A stretch of DNA of 35,191 nucleotides. It comes from an uncultured Crocinitomix sp. Lineage in GTDB: Bacteria; Bacteroidota; Bacteroidia; Flavobacteriales_D; Crocinitomicaceae. The position numbers were made by a program, and so were the translations under genes. How positions within the stretch are numbered: position 1 is the first letter of the stretch; every line of letters starts with the position of its first letter. The stretch lies in contig CAKZON010000033.1 of NCBI GenBank assembly GCA_937136425.1, positions 1-35,191 on the forward strand, written 5' to 3'. The notes beneath the pieces were generated by a model that was given only the letters and a program-made list of their open reading frames with translations, was not told where the DNA came from and searched no databases. Below are positions 1 to 8,385 of the stretch, piece after piece.

Positions 1-8
1 AAAAATAT

Positions 9-308
9 TCAACAAAAAGAAAGCCTATATTTTTTAATAGAGGCTTTCTTTTTATAAACTGTTTTAGCATTTAGTTGGCCATTTCTTCCTGTTTTTTGAC
101 CTTGTCTTAGATACCAATCTACGCTATGATATGGTCTCAAAGATAGACCCTCTCTATAATTAGGATGTCTCCAAACACCAAAATCCTTTATTGGAAGTTG
201 TACTTCTGCTATTTTTAAAATTTCTTTTTTTCGTTTTAACCAATTCTTTTTCCCTCCAGGATAAATGATATAATAAGCTAATATTGGAACAAGGAAAAAC
301 CAGTACAT
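9..308 (-). CDS. Small membrane-anchored hypothetical protein
   Basis: This 99-residue protein is not recognised. It begins with one hydrophobic segment (about residues 2-17), followed by a strongly basic stretch (GGKKNWLKRKKE), so it is probably inserted in the inner membrane with the rest in the cytoplasm. The C-terminal half is rich in Trp, Tyr, Arg and Lys. The start codon lies four bases after the stop codon of the upstream 77-residue gene, which supports a shared transcript and coupled translation. The final dozen codons fall within the hairpin at 14-53, so either the gene truly ends inside its own terminator or the natural C-terminus is nearer residue 87 and the tail is fortuitous read-through. 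Function unknown. Confidence 0.6.
   Translation of the reverse strand: MYWFFLVPILAYYIIYPGGKKNWLKRKKEILKIAEVQLPIKDFGVWRHPNYREGLSLRPYHSVDWYLRQGQKTGRNGQLNAKTVYKKKASIKKYRLSFC
14..53. terminator. Bidirectional intrinsic terminator
   Basis: The arms at 14-26 and 41-53 are perfect 13-base inverted repeats. Because the arms themselves start and end in A and T runs, a U-tract follows the hairpin on either strand. It would end the minus-strand operon 9-722 and also any plus-strand transcript ending here. The last codons of the 99-residue reading frame lie inside it. Confidence 0.8.
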
Positions 309-312
309 TATT

Positions 313-546
313 TTAACGATCTAGTACGTCATCATTATCAACCTTTTTATTGTCTGAAAAAAAAGTAGATGCGATAGCATAAAATAGGGTGACTGGAATA
401 TATACAACAACACCAACAGTTAAAATAGTTGGTAACGAAAGAAATGTATCACCGATAAGAAAGTAGCCAATAACAACAATTACTGCCGCCGTGGCAAAGG
501 AGAATCCAATTCTTTTTCCAATAGTATTTAGAAATGTAAGTTTCAT
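313..546 (-). CDS. Small two-helix membrane protein
   Basis: This 77-residue protein is not recognised. It has two hydrophobic segments, roughly residues 14-32 and 36-58, separated by a short polar turn, and ends in an acidic tail (DNDDVLD). It is probably an inner-membrane protein. The reading frame is open to 597, but the earlier start would overlap the C-terminal coding of the preceding small gene and add a very basic tail (MRRARKTARR) that is an out-of-frame shadow of it. I therefore choose the ATG at 546, whose first residues are MKLTFLN. It sits between the small basic-protein gene (19-base gap) and the 99-residue gene (4-base gap), all on the minus strand. No function can be assigned. 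Confidence 0.6.
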   Translation of the reverse strand: MKLTFLNTIGKRIGFSFATAAVIVVIGYFLIGDTFLSLPTILTVGVVVYIPVTLFYAIASTFFSDNKKVDNDDVLDR

Positions 547-565
547 GGTGGTTAAGATAATAAAA

Positions 566-722
566 TTACGACGTGCTGTCTTTCTTGCTCTTCTCAAAAA
601 CTTCTTTCAAACGTTGTTTTCTTAACGCCTTGGCCTTTTGTTCTTTCGTTTTTTTTCTGTTGAATCAGTTTGCTATGCAGCTTTTTATTCTTGCCATTTT
701 TCAGGACACCTTTTTTTGCCAT
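566..722 (-). CDS. Small basic protein with apparent frameshift
   Basis: An ATG at 722 opens a very basic protein starting MAKKGVLKNGKNKKLHSK. Read without a shift it ends after 42 residues at 594. If one base of the eight-A tract (plus-strand T run 649-656) is skipped, the frame continues into a Lys/Glu-rich helical tail (KEQKAKALRKQRLKEVFEKS) and stops at 566. That gives 51 residues and leaves a normal 19-base gap to the next gene. The charged heptad-like tail looks like real protein and the unshifted tail does not, so I favour the shifted product. The cause could be a homopolymer sequencing error, a real mutation or slippage; the sequence alone cannot say. Family not recognised. It is the first gene of a three-gene operon. 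Confidence 0.5.
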
Positions 723-760
723 AGTAAAACAAAGTTAAAAAAAGTGCTTAACTTGAATCC

Positions 761-1477
761 ATGAATATTGTGTGGTCATTACTTTTATTATGTATCATAG
801 TTTCGTGCGGAAGTGAGAATAATGATACTGACATCAATGAGAAACTTGATTTGGATTCGACAGAAATGGATGTGCTTATTGAAAAATCAAATGACCTTGA
901 AAATGTAGCTGAGCATATTTCAGTTGAGAGAGAAAGACTAAATGCAATACTTGCAGCTCCTTTAAACTTGAAAGACTATAAAGCCGAGTATGGTACTTCA
1001 AATAGTGGAAGTGCAACAAAACAGGACTTCTTTTTTAAGCCTGATACCGTAGGGTTTTACTATAGATATATGATGTTTCATCAATTGCGAAACATTTTAA
1101 ATTCGCATCCCTCAGAAAGTGATTTGTTTCATAAATTTCGAATAATTGTGTATAAATATGGTACGGATGTAGGAAGTTTTTACGCAGATAATGAAGAGTT
1201 GATAGGAATTGAATGTGCCATAAAAAATGAAACTTTAGGAGAACTTGATCTTGTAGGATTGGAAAGAAGTGAGGTTGAAAAAAAGTTTGGAAATCCAGAT
1301 CGGGTAGAGAAGAAACAAACCTTCTACCTTTCAAATCAAACAGTATTATCATTGTATTATGATTCGTTGCTGGATTCTGTGAACACCCAAAGTAAAGTGC
1401 TTGGATTAAAATTAGTAAGGGTGAATGCGTCTTTCGATTTGGAAGGTGAAATTCCAGATTATTTATCGAAACTTTAG
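761..1477 (+). CDS. Outer-membrane-type lipoprotein, BamE-like motif
   Basis: This 238-residue lipoprotein has a hydrophobic signal of about 15 residues followed by a lipobox Cys at position 16 (IVSCGSEN), so it should be lipid-anchored on the periplasmic side. The mature N-terminus is a Ser/Asp/Glu-rich linker, then a helical stretch to about residue 70. Around residues 155-190 the segment GLERSEVEKKFGNPDRVEKK resembles the short helix-turn-strand of SmpA/BamE-type and related lipoprotein domains, where a Gly-x-Pro follows a helix that docks on a sheet. That is a fold resemblance only; no enzyme motif is visible. It is divergent from the small basic-protein gene with 38 bases between starts, and convergent with the cytochrome gene. 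Specific function unknown. Confidence 0.75.
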   Translation: MNIVWSLLLLCIIVSCGSENNDTDINEKLDLDSTEMDVLIEKSNDLENVAEHISVERERLNAILAAPLNLKDYKAEYGTSNSGSATKQDFFFKPDTVGFYYRYMMFHQLRNILNSHPSESDLFHKFRIIVYKYGTDVGSFYADNEELIGIECAIKNETLGELDLVGLERSEVEKKFGNPDRVEKKQTFYLSNQTVLSLYYDSLLDSVNTQSKVLGLKLVRVNASFDLEGEIPDYLSKL

Positions 1478-1500
1478 TGGGTAAAAATGACATTAAACAG

Positions 1501-1536
1501 AAATGGGGCAAGAATCTAACAAAACTTACCCCATTT
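1501..1536. terminator. Hairpin between convergent genes
   Basis: Eight-base arms at 1501-1508 and 1529-1536 (AAATGGGG and CCCCATTT) flank a 20-base loop that may itself pair partly. It lies between the convergent ends of the lipoprotein and cytochrome genes. There is no good T run on either side, so its role as a terminator is only likely. Confidence 0.45.
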
Positions 1537-1547
1537 CATGGTTGAAA

Positions 1548-1892
1548 TTAGTCGTTTGGCGCCCCGGCATCCAACCAACATTTAACCTGTCCAAGCTGTT
1601 CGCTTGTTAATCCTGTGCCAATAGGCATTGACCTTGATGTTAAAACTTCATCTTTTAGTTGGCCATTGTCTGCGTAAACTTTAGTTTCTGCATAATTAGT
1701 TAATGCACCGTCTGGCGAGTTAGTTCCGTGACAAGAAACACATTTAGCATCAAATAATGGTTTGATTGTTTCGCCGTAATTGACAGTTGAACAATCAACT
1801 GTTCCAATTGGTGTAGTAGTTGTAGTGCTTTTTTTACAAGCCGCTAATGCGCACAGCATTAGGGCAGGAATAATTACCTTGCGTTTGTTCAT
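1548..1892 (-). CDS. Lipid-anchored c-type cytochrome domain protein
   Basis: This 114-residue protein has a signal peptide ending in a lipobox (LAAC, Cys19) and a Thr-rich linker, then one haem c domain. The haem-binding motif is CVSCH (Cys51, Cys54, His55). Met89 in the SRSMP segment near the C-terminus is the likely sixth iron ligand, and the ending QVKCWLDAGAPN is typical of the short cytochrome c domains often annotated in Bacteroidota as cytochrome c or planctomycete-type. Two further cysteines (34 and 105) could form a disulfide. The domain is short but complete. The protein should sit in the periplasm, tethered by lipid, and carry single electrons; the partner is not evident from the neighbours. 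Confidence 0.85.
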   Translation of the reverse strand: MNKRKVIIPALMLCALAACKKSTTTTTPIGTVDCSTVNYGETIKPLFDAKCVSCHGTNSPDGALTNYAETKVYADNGQLKDEVLTSRSMPIGTGLTSEQLGQVKCWLDAGAPND

Positions 1893-2001
1893 GATCTCGT
1901 TTTTTTTGAAGTGTGTATGTGCTATTTTCTACGCTATTAGACAATTATTTATTGTGCACTTAGTAGATTCATTTAACGATCTGTATCAAATCTTAATTAA
2001 A

Positions 2002-2027
2002 CGGTGTTAATTGACTGTTGTACACCG
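2002..2027 (-). terminator. Weak hairpin after DUF1573 gene
   Basis: Six-base arms (2002-2007 and 2022-2027, CGGTGT and ACACCG) enclose a 14-base loop, 25 bases past the stop of the minus-strand DUF1573 gene. On that strand the hairpin is followed by TTTAATT, a weak U-tract. Confidence 0.35.
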
Positions 2028-2051
2028 CATTATTAAATCAAAGCACTTTTA

Positions 2052-4445
2052 TTAGAAAATAACACCTTTAAATTTTAAAATAATTGGTTCTTCAGCTGTG
2101 TCATGATAGACAGTAATTGTACGTGTAAATGGGCCAACTTTATTTTTAGGATATGAAATGTGAATGATATCTCGGTCACCACGTCTAAGAGCTTCTTTGG
2201 GAAAAGTTATTACCCCGCCATTTGCAATTACCTTTAGAATTTTGACTGGAGAGTCTCCTTTGTTGGTAAATGCAAATTCAATTTCAACTTTTTCATTGAG
2301 GTTAAAATCTTTATCAATTAAAAGCGTATTAAAATGGATAGTAGGTGCGGAAATAGTTGGTTTTGTGCAGGAAACAACTTGCTCTTGATTATTCACTTGG
2401 CCACGAAAATGAAGTAATGTTTTTCCTCTTTTTGCGTTATGGCTAACAACGATTGTTTTGCTAAATGGTCCTGTTTTTTTAGTGTCATAAGTAACGTAGA
2501 TAATTCCCTTTTTTCCAGGTAATACTTTCGTTTGTGATGGCATTGTGATTATTCCGTCACTTGATTTTGCAGCATAAATCACTAATGGTTTATCTCCAGA
2601 ATTTGTGAAAACAAATTCTTCTTGCGTTGCATAGCCGTATTCATAACTTCTTATTATTGAGGTTGAATCAAATTTGATTACTGGGCCTATAGGAATAATT
2701 ACACTCTTCTTCTCTTTTTCTGAAAGCAAAGGTTTAGGCGCTACAAATCCAGTTATACGCAAGGAGGTATTGCTAGAGGTGTCATTATGACAAAGGTGGA
2801 TAAGTTGATTGAAGTTCCCCACTCGTTTTGAATCATAGGTGACTTTGATAACGCCTCTTTCTCCAGGATGAATAGGATTTCTTGGGTAATCACTAACCGG
2901 TATGCTAGACTTCGCACATGAAAAAATTAACGGGGCATCTCCAAAGTTTGTAAACGGAAATTCAAATTGGGCAGGTGTACCATATTTAAAACTAGTATCA
3001 ATGATTACCCGATCAAAAATCAATTGCGGTTTAGCAATTATAGTATCATTTTTAGCGCACACAAGGCCGTTTAGTTCTAATATTGTAGTGTAAGGGGAGC
3101 CATTTGAGATTACGGTAATATGCCGTTTGAATGATCCAACGCGTTCAGTGTCGTATTGGGCTGTAATACATCCTTTTCCTCCTGGAGGTATTGTTTCTTG
3201 AGGGTGAGTAACTTCAATTCCATCAGCTGATAATGTATTGCTAATTTTTAATGGTTCACTTCCTGTATTGGTGAAAAAGAATTGTGCCTCTTTTTTTTCT
3301 TTGTAATTGTAATTAATAAAAAGCTTTTTATTGTAAAATGATATTTTAGAACTGTTAGGTTGAACTTTATAGGGGATTTCTTCTGCTCTTGGTTTTCTTG
3401 TAACATATCCTTTTATTCTAAGAACAATTCTAGGCGTTACAGCGTTTGAACTAACTGTAATAGTTTTATTAATGGGGCCAACACGTTTGCTGTCATATTT
3501 TACATGCACTTCGGCACTATCTCCTGGTGCAAGTGGTTCTCTTGCACAACGTGGAACAACGCAACCACAACTTCCTTTACACGTTGAAATAATTAAAGGC
3601 ATGTCTCCAGTGTTGGTATACCAAAAATGATATTCGGCTCTTTCGTTTTCCATTATGTCTAGGCGTAATGTTTTAGAAGAGAAATAAATATCAGATCGAT
3701 TGGGAGCAATAATTTTTCCATGGATAGGGATTTTTAAGAGGTTTGTTTTCGGGAGATTTGTTCTCAAGGTAACATATTTGTCATAGTGATTGGGAAAGGA
3801 TGCGGTATTAACTTCAAAGTTTAAAGTACAACTCTCTAGCGGTGCAATTTTGATGGGGTATTTGTCTAAATAAGTTGTAAATCCTCTGTCTTTTGGAATT
3901 TTCAGCGTAACCGTGTCTTTACCAATATTTGTAAATTGAGATGAGAAAGGGATAGCGTCACCAATTTTTACTGTGCTTAACTCAAGAGGTTCTAATTCAA
4001 TTTCTCCTTTGTTTTCTTTTAAAACACAAAATATATTTAAATGTTGCTGAACATTGGAATTTATAAAATTAATTGTCCAACTTAAATCATAATTGCCGGG
4101 TTTGTTTCGCGTATAACTAAAATACCGTTTAAAAAAAATCGTATCACGTTCTCCAGGTTTTATAATGTGATTTGTATCAATTGGTGAAGGTCGAAAAGGA
4201 TCATCCCACGATCCATTATTAGCTTTTAATGATTTTATTTTGACATTATGATTTGTTCTATTTACGAATGAAAAATAAGGATAGCTCTCATCTCCAATGT
4301 ATAGAGTTCCTGCATCAAAATTGGTCGCATCAAAGTCTAATAATTTTCCGTTTTCTGGATGAGGTAGCAAATAATTTGATGCAACTGCTTGAGGAGTATC
4401 GAAATAAATGAACAAAAAGAAAAAGACCAATTTGGAGAGGCGCAT
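2052..4445 (-). CDS. Secreted DUF1573 / Hydin-like repeat protein
   Basis: This 797-residue protein has an N-terminal signal peptide (about 1-22) and is otherwise built of roughly 95-residue Ig-like beta-sandwich repeats. Five clear copies lie near residues 255-347, 368-460, 475-567, 588-682 and 702-797. Each has an FTN(T/S/K)G(D/S)xPL core and most end in a YD(S/T)K(R/K)VGxF-like strand. Two more divergent copies precede them. This is the DUF1573/ASPM-SPD-2-Hydin type of domain, common in exported Bacteroidota proteins. Only the first clear repeat keeps the hallmark GSCGC cysteines (Cys293 and Cys295). No sorting domain or catalytic motif is visible, so a periplasmic or surface scaffold role is likely; the ligand is unknown. 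The gene appears to be transcribed alone. Confidence 0.8.
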   Translation of the reverse strand: MRLSKLVFFFLFIYFDTPQAVASNYLLPHPENGKLLDFDATNFDAGTLYIGDESYPYFSFVNRTNHNVKIKSLKANNGSWDDPFRPSPIDTNHIIKPGERDTIFFKRYFSYTRNKPGNYDLSWTINFINSNVQQHLNIFCVLKENKGEIELEPLELSTVKIGDAIPFSSQFTNIGKDTVTLKIPKDRGFTTYLDKYPIKIAPLESCTLNFEVNTASFPNHYDKYVTLRTNLPKTNLLKIPIHGKIIAPNRSDIYFSSKTLRLDIMENERAEYHFWYTNTGDMPLIISTCKGSCGCVVPRCAREPLAPGDSAEVHVKYDSKRVGPINKTITVSSNAVTPRIVLRIKGYVTRKPRAEEIPYKVQPNSSKISFYNKKLFINYNYKEKKEAQFFFTNTGSEPLKISNTLSADGIEVTHPQETIPPGGKGCITAQYDTERVGSFKRHITVISNGSPYTTILELNGLVCAKNDTIIAKPQLIFDRVIIDTSFKYGTPAQFEFPFTNFGDAPLIFSCAKSSIPVSDYPRNPIHPGERGVIKVTYDSKRVGNFNQLIHLCHNDTSSNTSLRITGFVAPKPLLSEKEKKSVIIPIGPVIKFDSTSIIRSYEYGYATQEEFVFTNSGDKPLVIYAAKSSDGIITMPSQTKVLPGKKGIIYVTYDTKKTGPFSKTIVVSHNAKRGKTLLHFRGQVNNQEQVVSCTKPTISAPTIHFNTLLIDKDFNLNEKVEIEFAFTNKGDSPVKILKVIANGGVITFPKEALRRGDRDIIHISYPKNKVGPFTRTITVYHDTAEEPIILKFKGVIF

Positions 4446-4767
4446 ACAACATTAATTAACCATAATGATAAAAAAGTATTCAGTTTGATTTTAAACAATA
4501 ACAGATTTATAACACAGATATAACAGAACTTTAACAAGTTCAGAGACTTGTCCCAATATGGGAGGATAAATTGTTCATTAATAACACCTCTTGTGAATAA
4601 CTAAATTCTATCTTGTCTAAAGCCCTGCAATCGTATTGTATTAAGTGTTTACACTTAAATTGAGCAATGTTAATAACTGTGATTAAGGCTATTAAAAGTC
4701 CATAAATGAACAAGAATGTTTTATTTAATCAGCTAAAAGCGAGATATTTGCAAAGTGATTTGGAGAT
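4446..4767. other. Divergent intergenic region
   Basis: This 322-base AT-rich spacer separates the divergent starts of the DUF1573 gene and the kinase gene and should contain both promoters. I could not place a convincing TTTG / TAnnTTTG pair. It contains a short inverted repeat at 4551-4563 (TCCCA and TGGGA arms) and a longer perfect one at 4641-4658, listed separately. No RNA gene or small coding frame was recognised. Confidence 0.6.
4641..4658. promoter_or_regulatory. Perfect 8-2-8 palindrome, possible operator
   Basis: The arms TTAAGTGT and ACACTTAA are perfect inverted repeats separated by two bases. The site is 110 bases upstream of the orphan kinase start and has no T run after it. 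Its symmetry and size fit a dimeric DNA-binding protein, but no matching regulator is identified. Confidence 0.4.
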
Positions 4768-6654
4768 ATGGGATTGTATTCTATTAAGACTGCATTTTTT
4801 TTAGGGCTAATTTTTCTTAGCACGCTAGGGTATGCTCAAAATTTTGGTGATAAAACTTTCTATTTAATTGATTCATTAGATCTTGAACAGTTAACGCTTC
4901 AAGATCGTGAATTATTAGATTCATGCTTGAATGAGGTTGCAGCGGCTAAAGAAGATACTGTAGCATTAACTTGGATTGTGCTAGTGACAGATGTGATAGA
5001 TAATGATGATATTGGTGAGCAATACTCAATCTATGCCTGTGAATATATTAAAAGTCATCTTAGCATTCATTTTTTATCAAGAAAGGAAAGAAAGTTCTAT
5101 TATAACTACCTAGCAGTAGTTTATACCCAACTAGGATATTATGAGAATAGTAGAGGTGCTATATCAGCTTCACTTCATTATTATCAAGAAGCATTTAAAA
5201 TTTTTGAATCATTTGGAGATAAGGAAGGACTAGGAACACTTTACCTCAATTTAAGCGGCTTATATTATGGGATGCGTGAAAATGATATTGCGTTGGAGTA
5301 TTCTAATAAGGCCTTGGAAATTGCGAATCAAATTGAGAATAAGCCAGAATTAATGGTTTTTGCTTTAAATAATTTGGCTGTGCTTTATTCAGACATGGGA
5401 AATGTAGAAAAATCATTAGAATATCAGTTTAGATCTTTGGCAATTTGCGATTCAACCGGAAACAAGTTCGGGGCAGGAATGATCAATAATAATATTGGAG
5501 GTGTCTATAGTCAAATGGAGGAGTCTGATTTAGCATTTAAACATTTTAAATTGGCCGAGGAAATATTCCAAGACATAGGAAATGATACATGGGCATCCTT
5601 TACTTATCACAAAATGGGGTCTGCCTTTCTTGCCAATAAAGAATTTCAACAGGCAGAGAAATACGCCAACCTTTGTTTTGAGCATGCCGAGTTAAGTGGA
5701 GATGTTCAGCCTAAATTACGAGCGGCTAACCTGCTATACCGCTTAAATGAAAAAGCTGGAAACTATGAGGAAGCTTTTTACTTTTATCAAAAGCACGAAC
5801 ATTTAGTTGATAGCATTTCTGGGGAAAAAATTAGAATGACTACCCGAAAAATGGAAATGGATTTCCAAATAGAAAAGGAAAAAGTAATTGCGGATAAAGA
5901 GAATGAGAAAAAATTGGAGGTATCTATAGAAAGGGAAAAACGTCAGGAGCTAATTTCCTACGCAATTCTTGGAGGATTAATTCTAGTGTGCATTTTTATG
6001 TTTATCCTCTTTTTTAGGCTGCGCATTATTATTAAACAAAAAAAGGTAATTGAAAAGCAAAATGATGAACGTAAATTGCTTTTGAAAGAAATTCATCACC
6101 GCGTAAAAAATAACTTTCAAATTGTAAGTAGTGTTTTAAAACTGCAAGCAGCCGAGGAGAATAATACCAAAATTGATCGTGCTTTTGATGACGCTATAAA
6201 TCGAATTCATAGTATGGCAGCTGTGCATGAAATGATTTATAAACAAGATGATTTTGCAGCAGTTGCGCCTAAAAATTATTTCAATAAATTAACGGATTCT
6301 ATGCGTACTTATGCTTTGCAGCATAATATCCAGTTTGATGTTGATTCGGAGGTGGAAGCCTTAAGCGTACAAACCTTAATTCCACTAGGCATTTCTGTAA
6401 ATGAAATGATTACTAATTCAATAAAATATGCTTTTACAGGCGAGCATAAAAATCCAAAGATCAGAATCCGATTGAATCAAAATAATGGAAATTATATCCT
6501 AACGTATCAAGACAATGGAATTGGATTTGCGAGCCATTTAAAGTCAGACTCATTCGGAATGGAGTTAATTGAGACTATTTTGGAACAAATAGAGGGAAAG
6601 TTAGAAAAAGAGGAAGATACCAATTGGAGCACGCATCTAAATATTCGGTTTTAG
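4768..6654 (+). CDS. TPR-containing HisKA_2 sensor histidine kinase (orphan)
   Basis: This 628-residue membrane sensor kinase has a signal sequence (about 1-23), a periplasmic region of tetratricopeptide repeats (roughly 95-345), a coiled Lys/Glu-rich linker, one membrane helix (about 396-418) and a cytoplasmic kinase core. The HisKA_2 phospho-acceptor box is KEIHHRVKNNFQ (His443/His444). The HATPase domain shows the N-box NEMITNSIKYAF, a G1 box DNGIGF and a G2-like FGMELIETI. It should autophosphorylate on His in response to a periplasmic or membrane signal. No response regulator is adjacent, unlike the related kinase at 12334-14301, so its partner is elsewhere. It is followed at 130 bases by rseP, which probably has its own promoter. 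Confidence 0.88.
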   Translation: MGLYSIKTAFFLGLIFLSTLGYAQNFGDKTFYLIDSLDLEQLTLQDRELLDSCLNEVAAAKEDTVALTWIVLVTDVIDNDDIGEQYSIYACEYIKSHLSIHFLSRKERKFYYNYLAVVYTQLGYYENSRGAISASLHYYQEAFKIFESFGDKEGLGTLYLNLSGLYYGMRENDIALEYSNKALEIANQIENKPELMVFALNNLAVLYSDMGNVEKSLEYQFRSLAICDSTGNKFGAGMINNNIGGVYSQMEESDLAFKHFKLAEEIFQDIGNDTWASFTYHKMGSAFLANKEFQQAEKYANLCFEHAELSGDVQPKLRAANLLYRLNEKAGNYEEAFYFYQKHEHLVDSISGEKIRMTTRKMEMDFQIEKEKVIADKENEKKLEVSIEREKRQELISYAILGGLILVCIFMFILFFRLRIIIKQKKVIEKQNDERKLLLKEIHHRVKNNFQIVSSVLKLQAAEENNTKIDRAFDDAINRIHSMAAVHEMIYKQDDFAAVAPKNYFNKLTDSMRTYALQHNIQFDVDSEVEALSVQTLIPLGISVNEMITNSIKYAFTGEHKNPKIRIRLNQNNGNYILTYQDNGIGFASHLKSDSFGMELIETILEQIEGKLEKEEDTNWSTHLNIRF

Positions 6655-6748
6655 CAAGGTGCTTAGCAATGTCAAACCCACCTCTAGTCAAGAAATTAAG
6701 CATAAAAAAGAATCTCCGCTCTTTCTCCGTATTTACTTAAAATTAGTT

Positions 6749-6756
6749 TAACTTTG
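6749..6756 (+). promoter_or_regulatory. Candidate -7 element before rseP
   Basis: TAACTTTG matches the Bacteroidota -7 consensus TAnnTTTG and lies 27 bases before the rseP ATG. A clear -33 TTTG at the right distance is missing, so this is only a candidate. Confidence 0.35.
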
Positions 6757-6783
6757 CAGGTTTTAATTTGATAATTTCTAAGT

Positions 6784-8070
6784 ATGTTAATGATAATCCA
6801 ATTAATTCTAGGTTTAGGTCTCCTTGTATTCCTACATGAATTAGGTCACTTTTTATTCGCTCGATTATTCGGTATGCGAGTTGAAAAGTTCGTCATCTTT
6901 ATGGATATTTTTGACTTCAAACTCTTTAAATTCACAAAGGGTGAAACGGAGTATTCAATCGGTTGGTTGCCAATTGGCGGTTATGTTAAAATTGCTGGTA
7001 TGGTTGACGAATCCATGGATAAAGAGCAATTAAAAGAAGAACCAAAACCAGATGAGTTTAGGTCTTTTGCAGCTTGGAAAAGAATTATTGTATTGTTGGG
7101 AGGAGTAATTGTAAACCTTATTGTAGGCTTGGTTATTTTCACTTGTGTTATTTATTTTGGAGAGAAAGAATATGTACCAGCATCTGCTATGACAGAGGGA
7201 ATGTATGTGTATGAAGAAGGTGAAGCATTTGGATTAGAAACTGGGGATAGAATTACACATGTAAATGGTGATGAAGTTGTACGAATTCAAGATTCATATA
7301 ATAAAAACATCTTCGCGGAAACAGCATTAACAGTTGATAGAAATGGAGAAACAGTGGATATAGTAATTCCACCAACGTATAAAAATAGAGACATTTTATT
7401 GTATGCTGCTGCGAATTATGAGGCCGTTGTAGATTCTGTTTTGCCTAGTTCAGCAGCAGAAAAAGGAGGGCTTTTAGCTGGAGATAAGATTACAGCCATT
7501 AACAATTATGAGGTAGAAGCTTTTGGTGATGTGAAAAATATTTTATTCAACATTACAGATGCAGATACATTAGATTTAGAGGTGATGAGAAATGGTCAAT
7601 TAAATAGTTTGACTTGTTTTACAGATTCAACTCGAGCATTGGGCTTTATGGTTGTGCCACCAGTTAAAGCAACGGAACCTTACGGTTTTGGAAGTTCAAT
7701 CGCATATGGATATAAAGAAAGTATTGACATGCTTAATGTTAATATCGCAGGACTTGCAGCATTGTTTACAGGTAAAATAGAGTTCACAAAATCAGTTACA
7801 GGACCAATTGGAATTGCAAAGATCTACGGATCAGATTTTGAAGCTATGCGTTTTTGGCGAATCACGGCTTTAATATCCCTTATTTTAGCAATCACCAATT
7901 TAATTCCTATCCCTGCATTAGATGGTGGTCAAATTGTTATCATAATCGCCGAAACAATAATTGGACGTGAGCTTTCTTATCGAGTAAAAATGATCGTTCA
8001 AATTGTAGGAATTGTATTGGTATTAGGCTTGATGCTCTTTACGGTCGTCAATGATATCATCAATTTCTAA
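6784..8070 (+). CDS. rseP: RIP metalloprotease RseP (site-2 protease)
   Basis: This 428-residue membrane zinc protease has the HExxH site in its first helix (HELGH, His18, Glu19, His22). The third zinc ligand is in the C-terminal NLIPIPALDGG motif (Asp380). Between them are a second membrane helix (about 104-125) and two PDZ-like regions (about 130-190 and 205-270); the second has the clear GGLLAGDKI core. A final helix lies near 400-422. Length and order match the bacterial RseP/YaeL family, which cuts transmembrane anti-sigma factors and remnant signal peptides inside the inner membrane. In many Bacteroidota rseP follows dxr; here an orphan kinase precedes it. All catalytic residues are present, so it should be active. 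Confidence 0.95.
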   Translation: MLMIIQLILGLGLLVFLHELGHFLFARLFGMRVEKFVIFMDIFDFKLFKFTKGETEYSIGWLPIGGYVKIAGMVDESMDKEQLKEEPKPDEFRSFAAWKRIIVLLGGVIVNLIVGLVIFTCVIYFGEKEYVPASAMTEGMYVYEEGEAFGLETGDRITHVNGDEVVRIQDSYNKNIFAETALTVDRNGETVDIVIPPTYKNRDILLYAAANYEAVVDSVLPSSAAEKGGLLAGDKITAINNYEVEAFGDVKNILFNITDADTLDLEVMRNGQLNSLTCFTDSTRALGFMVVPPVKATEPYGFGSSIAYGYKESIDMLNVNIAGLAALFTGKIEFTKSVTGPIGIAKIYGSDFEAMRFWRITALISLILAITNLIPIPALDGGQIVIIIAETIIGRELSYRVKMIVQIVGIVLVLGLMLFTVVNDIINF

Positions 8071-8096
8071 TAAAACTTCTTTCTATAATTAGAAGG

Positions 8097-8114
8097 ACTC
8101 TTATTATAAAGAGT
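8097..8114 (+). terminator. Terminator after rseP
   Basis: Six-base arms ACTCTT and AAGAGT enclose a six-base loop 27 bases after the rseP stop. They are followed by TTGTTATTTTCTTTAT, a T-rich tail. A second, smaller CTTCT/AGAAG pair lies just before it. Confidence 0.6.
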
Positions 8115-8313
8115 TTGTTATTTTCTTTATCAATTAATTATAGTTTTCTTGTTGTATTTTTTTGACGAGCATAGTGGTTTGTCAATATGTATAAAAGCTC
8201 TCTTTTCACGACTCATTCAAAGAACCTAAGTTTCGAAAGGTTGCCCTCATTTTTTTCACTTTTAACAAAATCCCATGCTTTCGTAACATATTTCATGGTG
8301 TTTAAAACATTAA

Positions 8314-8345
8314 TTGTTAAAGATGCAATAGTTAGTACATATTTG
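8314..8345 (+). promoter_or_regulatory. Candidate promoter for the T9SS cargo gene
   Basis: A TTG at 8314-8316 is followed after 21 bases by CATATTTG at 8338-8345, seven of eight matches to TAnnTTTG. The predicted start would leave a leader of about 30-35 bases before the ATG at 8386. Confidence 0.35.
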
Positions 8346-8385
8346 TTTCATAATTCAATTTAACTAACTAATTAAAAAAGAAACA

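Larger units (their letters stand above)
8071..8385. other. Intergenic region between rseP and the T9SS cargo
   Basis: This 315-base AT-rich spacer holds the rseP terminator at its left and a candidate promoter at its right (8314-8345). Nothing else coding or structured was recognised in the middle. Confidence 0.6.

Noticed and set aside
573..764. 63-codon plus-strand frame
   Set aside because: It is antisense to the small basic-protein gene and its composition (Phe/Leu/Cys-rich) comes from reading Lys/Glu codons backwards.
1035..1511. 158-codon minus-strand frame
   Set aside because: It overlaps the lipoprotein gene, which has a signal peptide and lipobox; the antisense protein shows no domain or signal.
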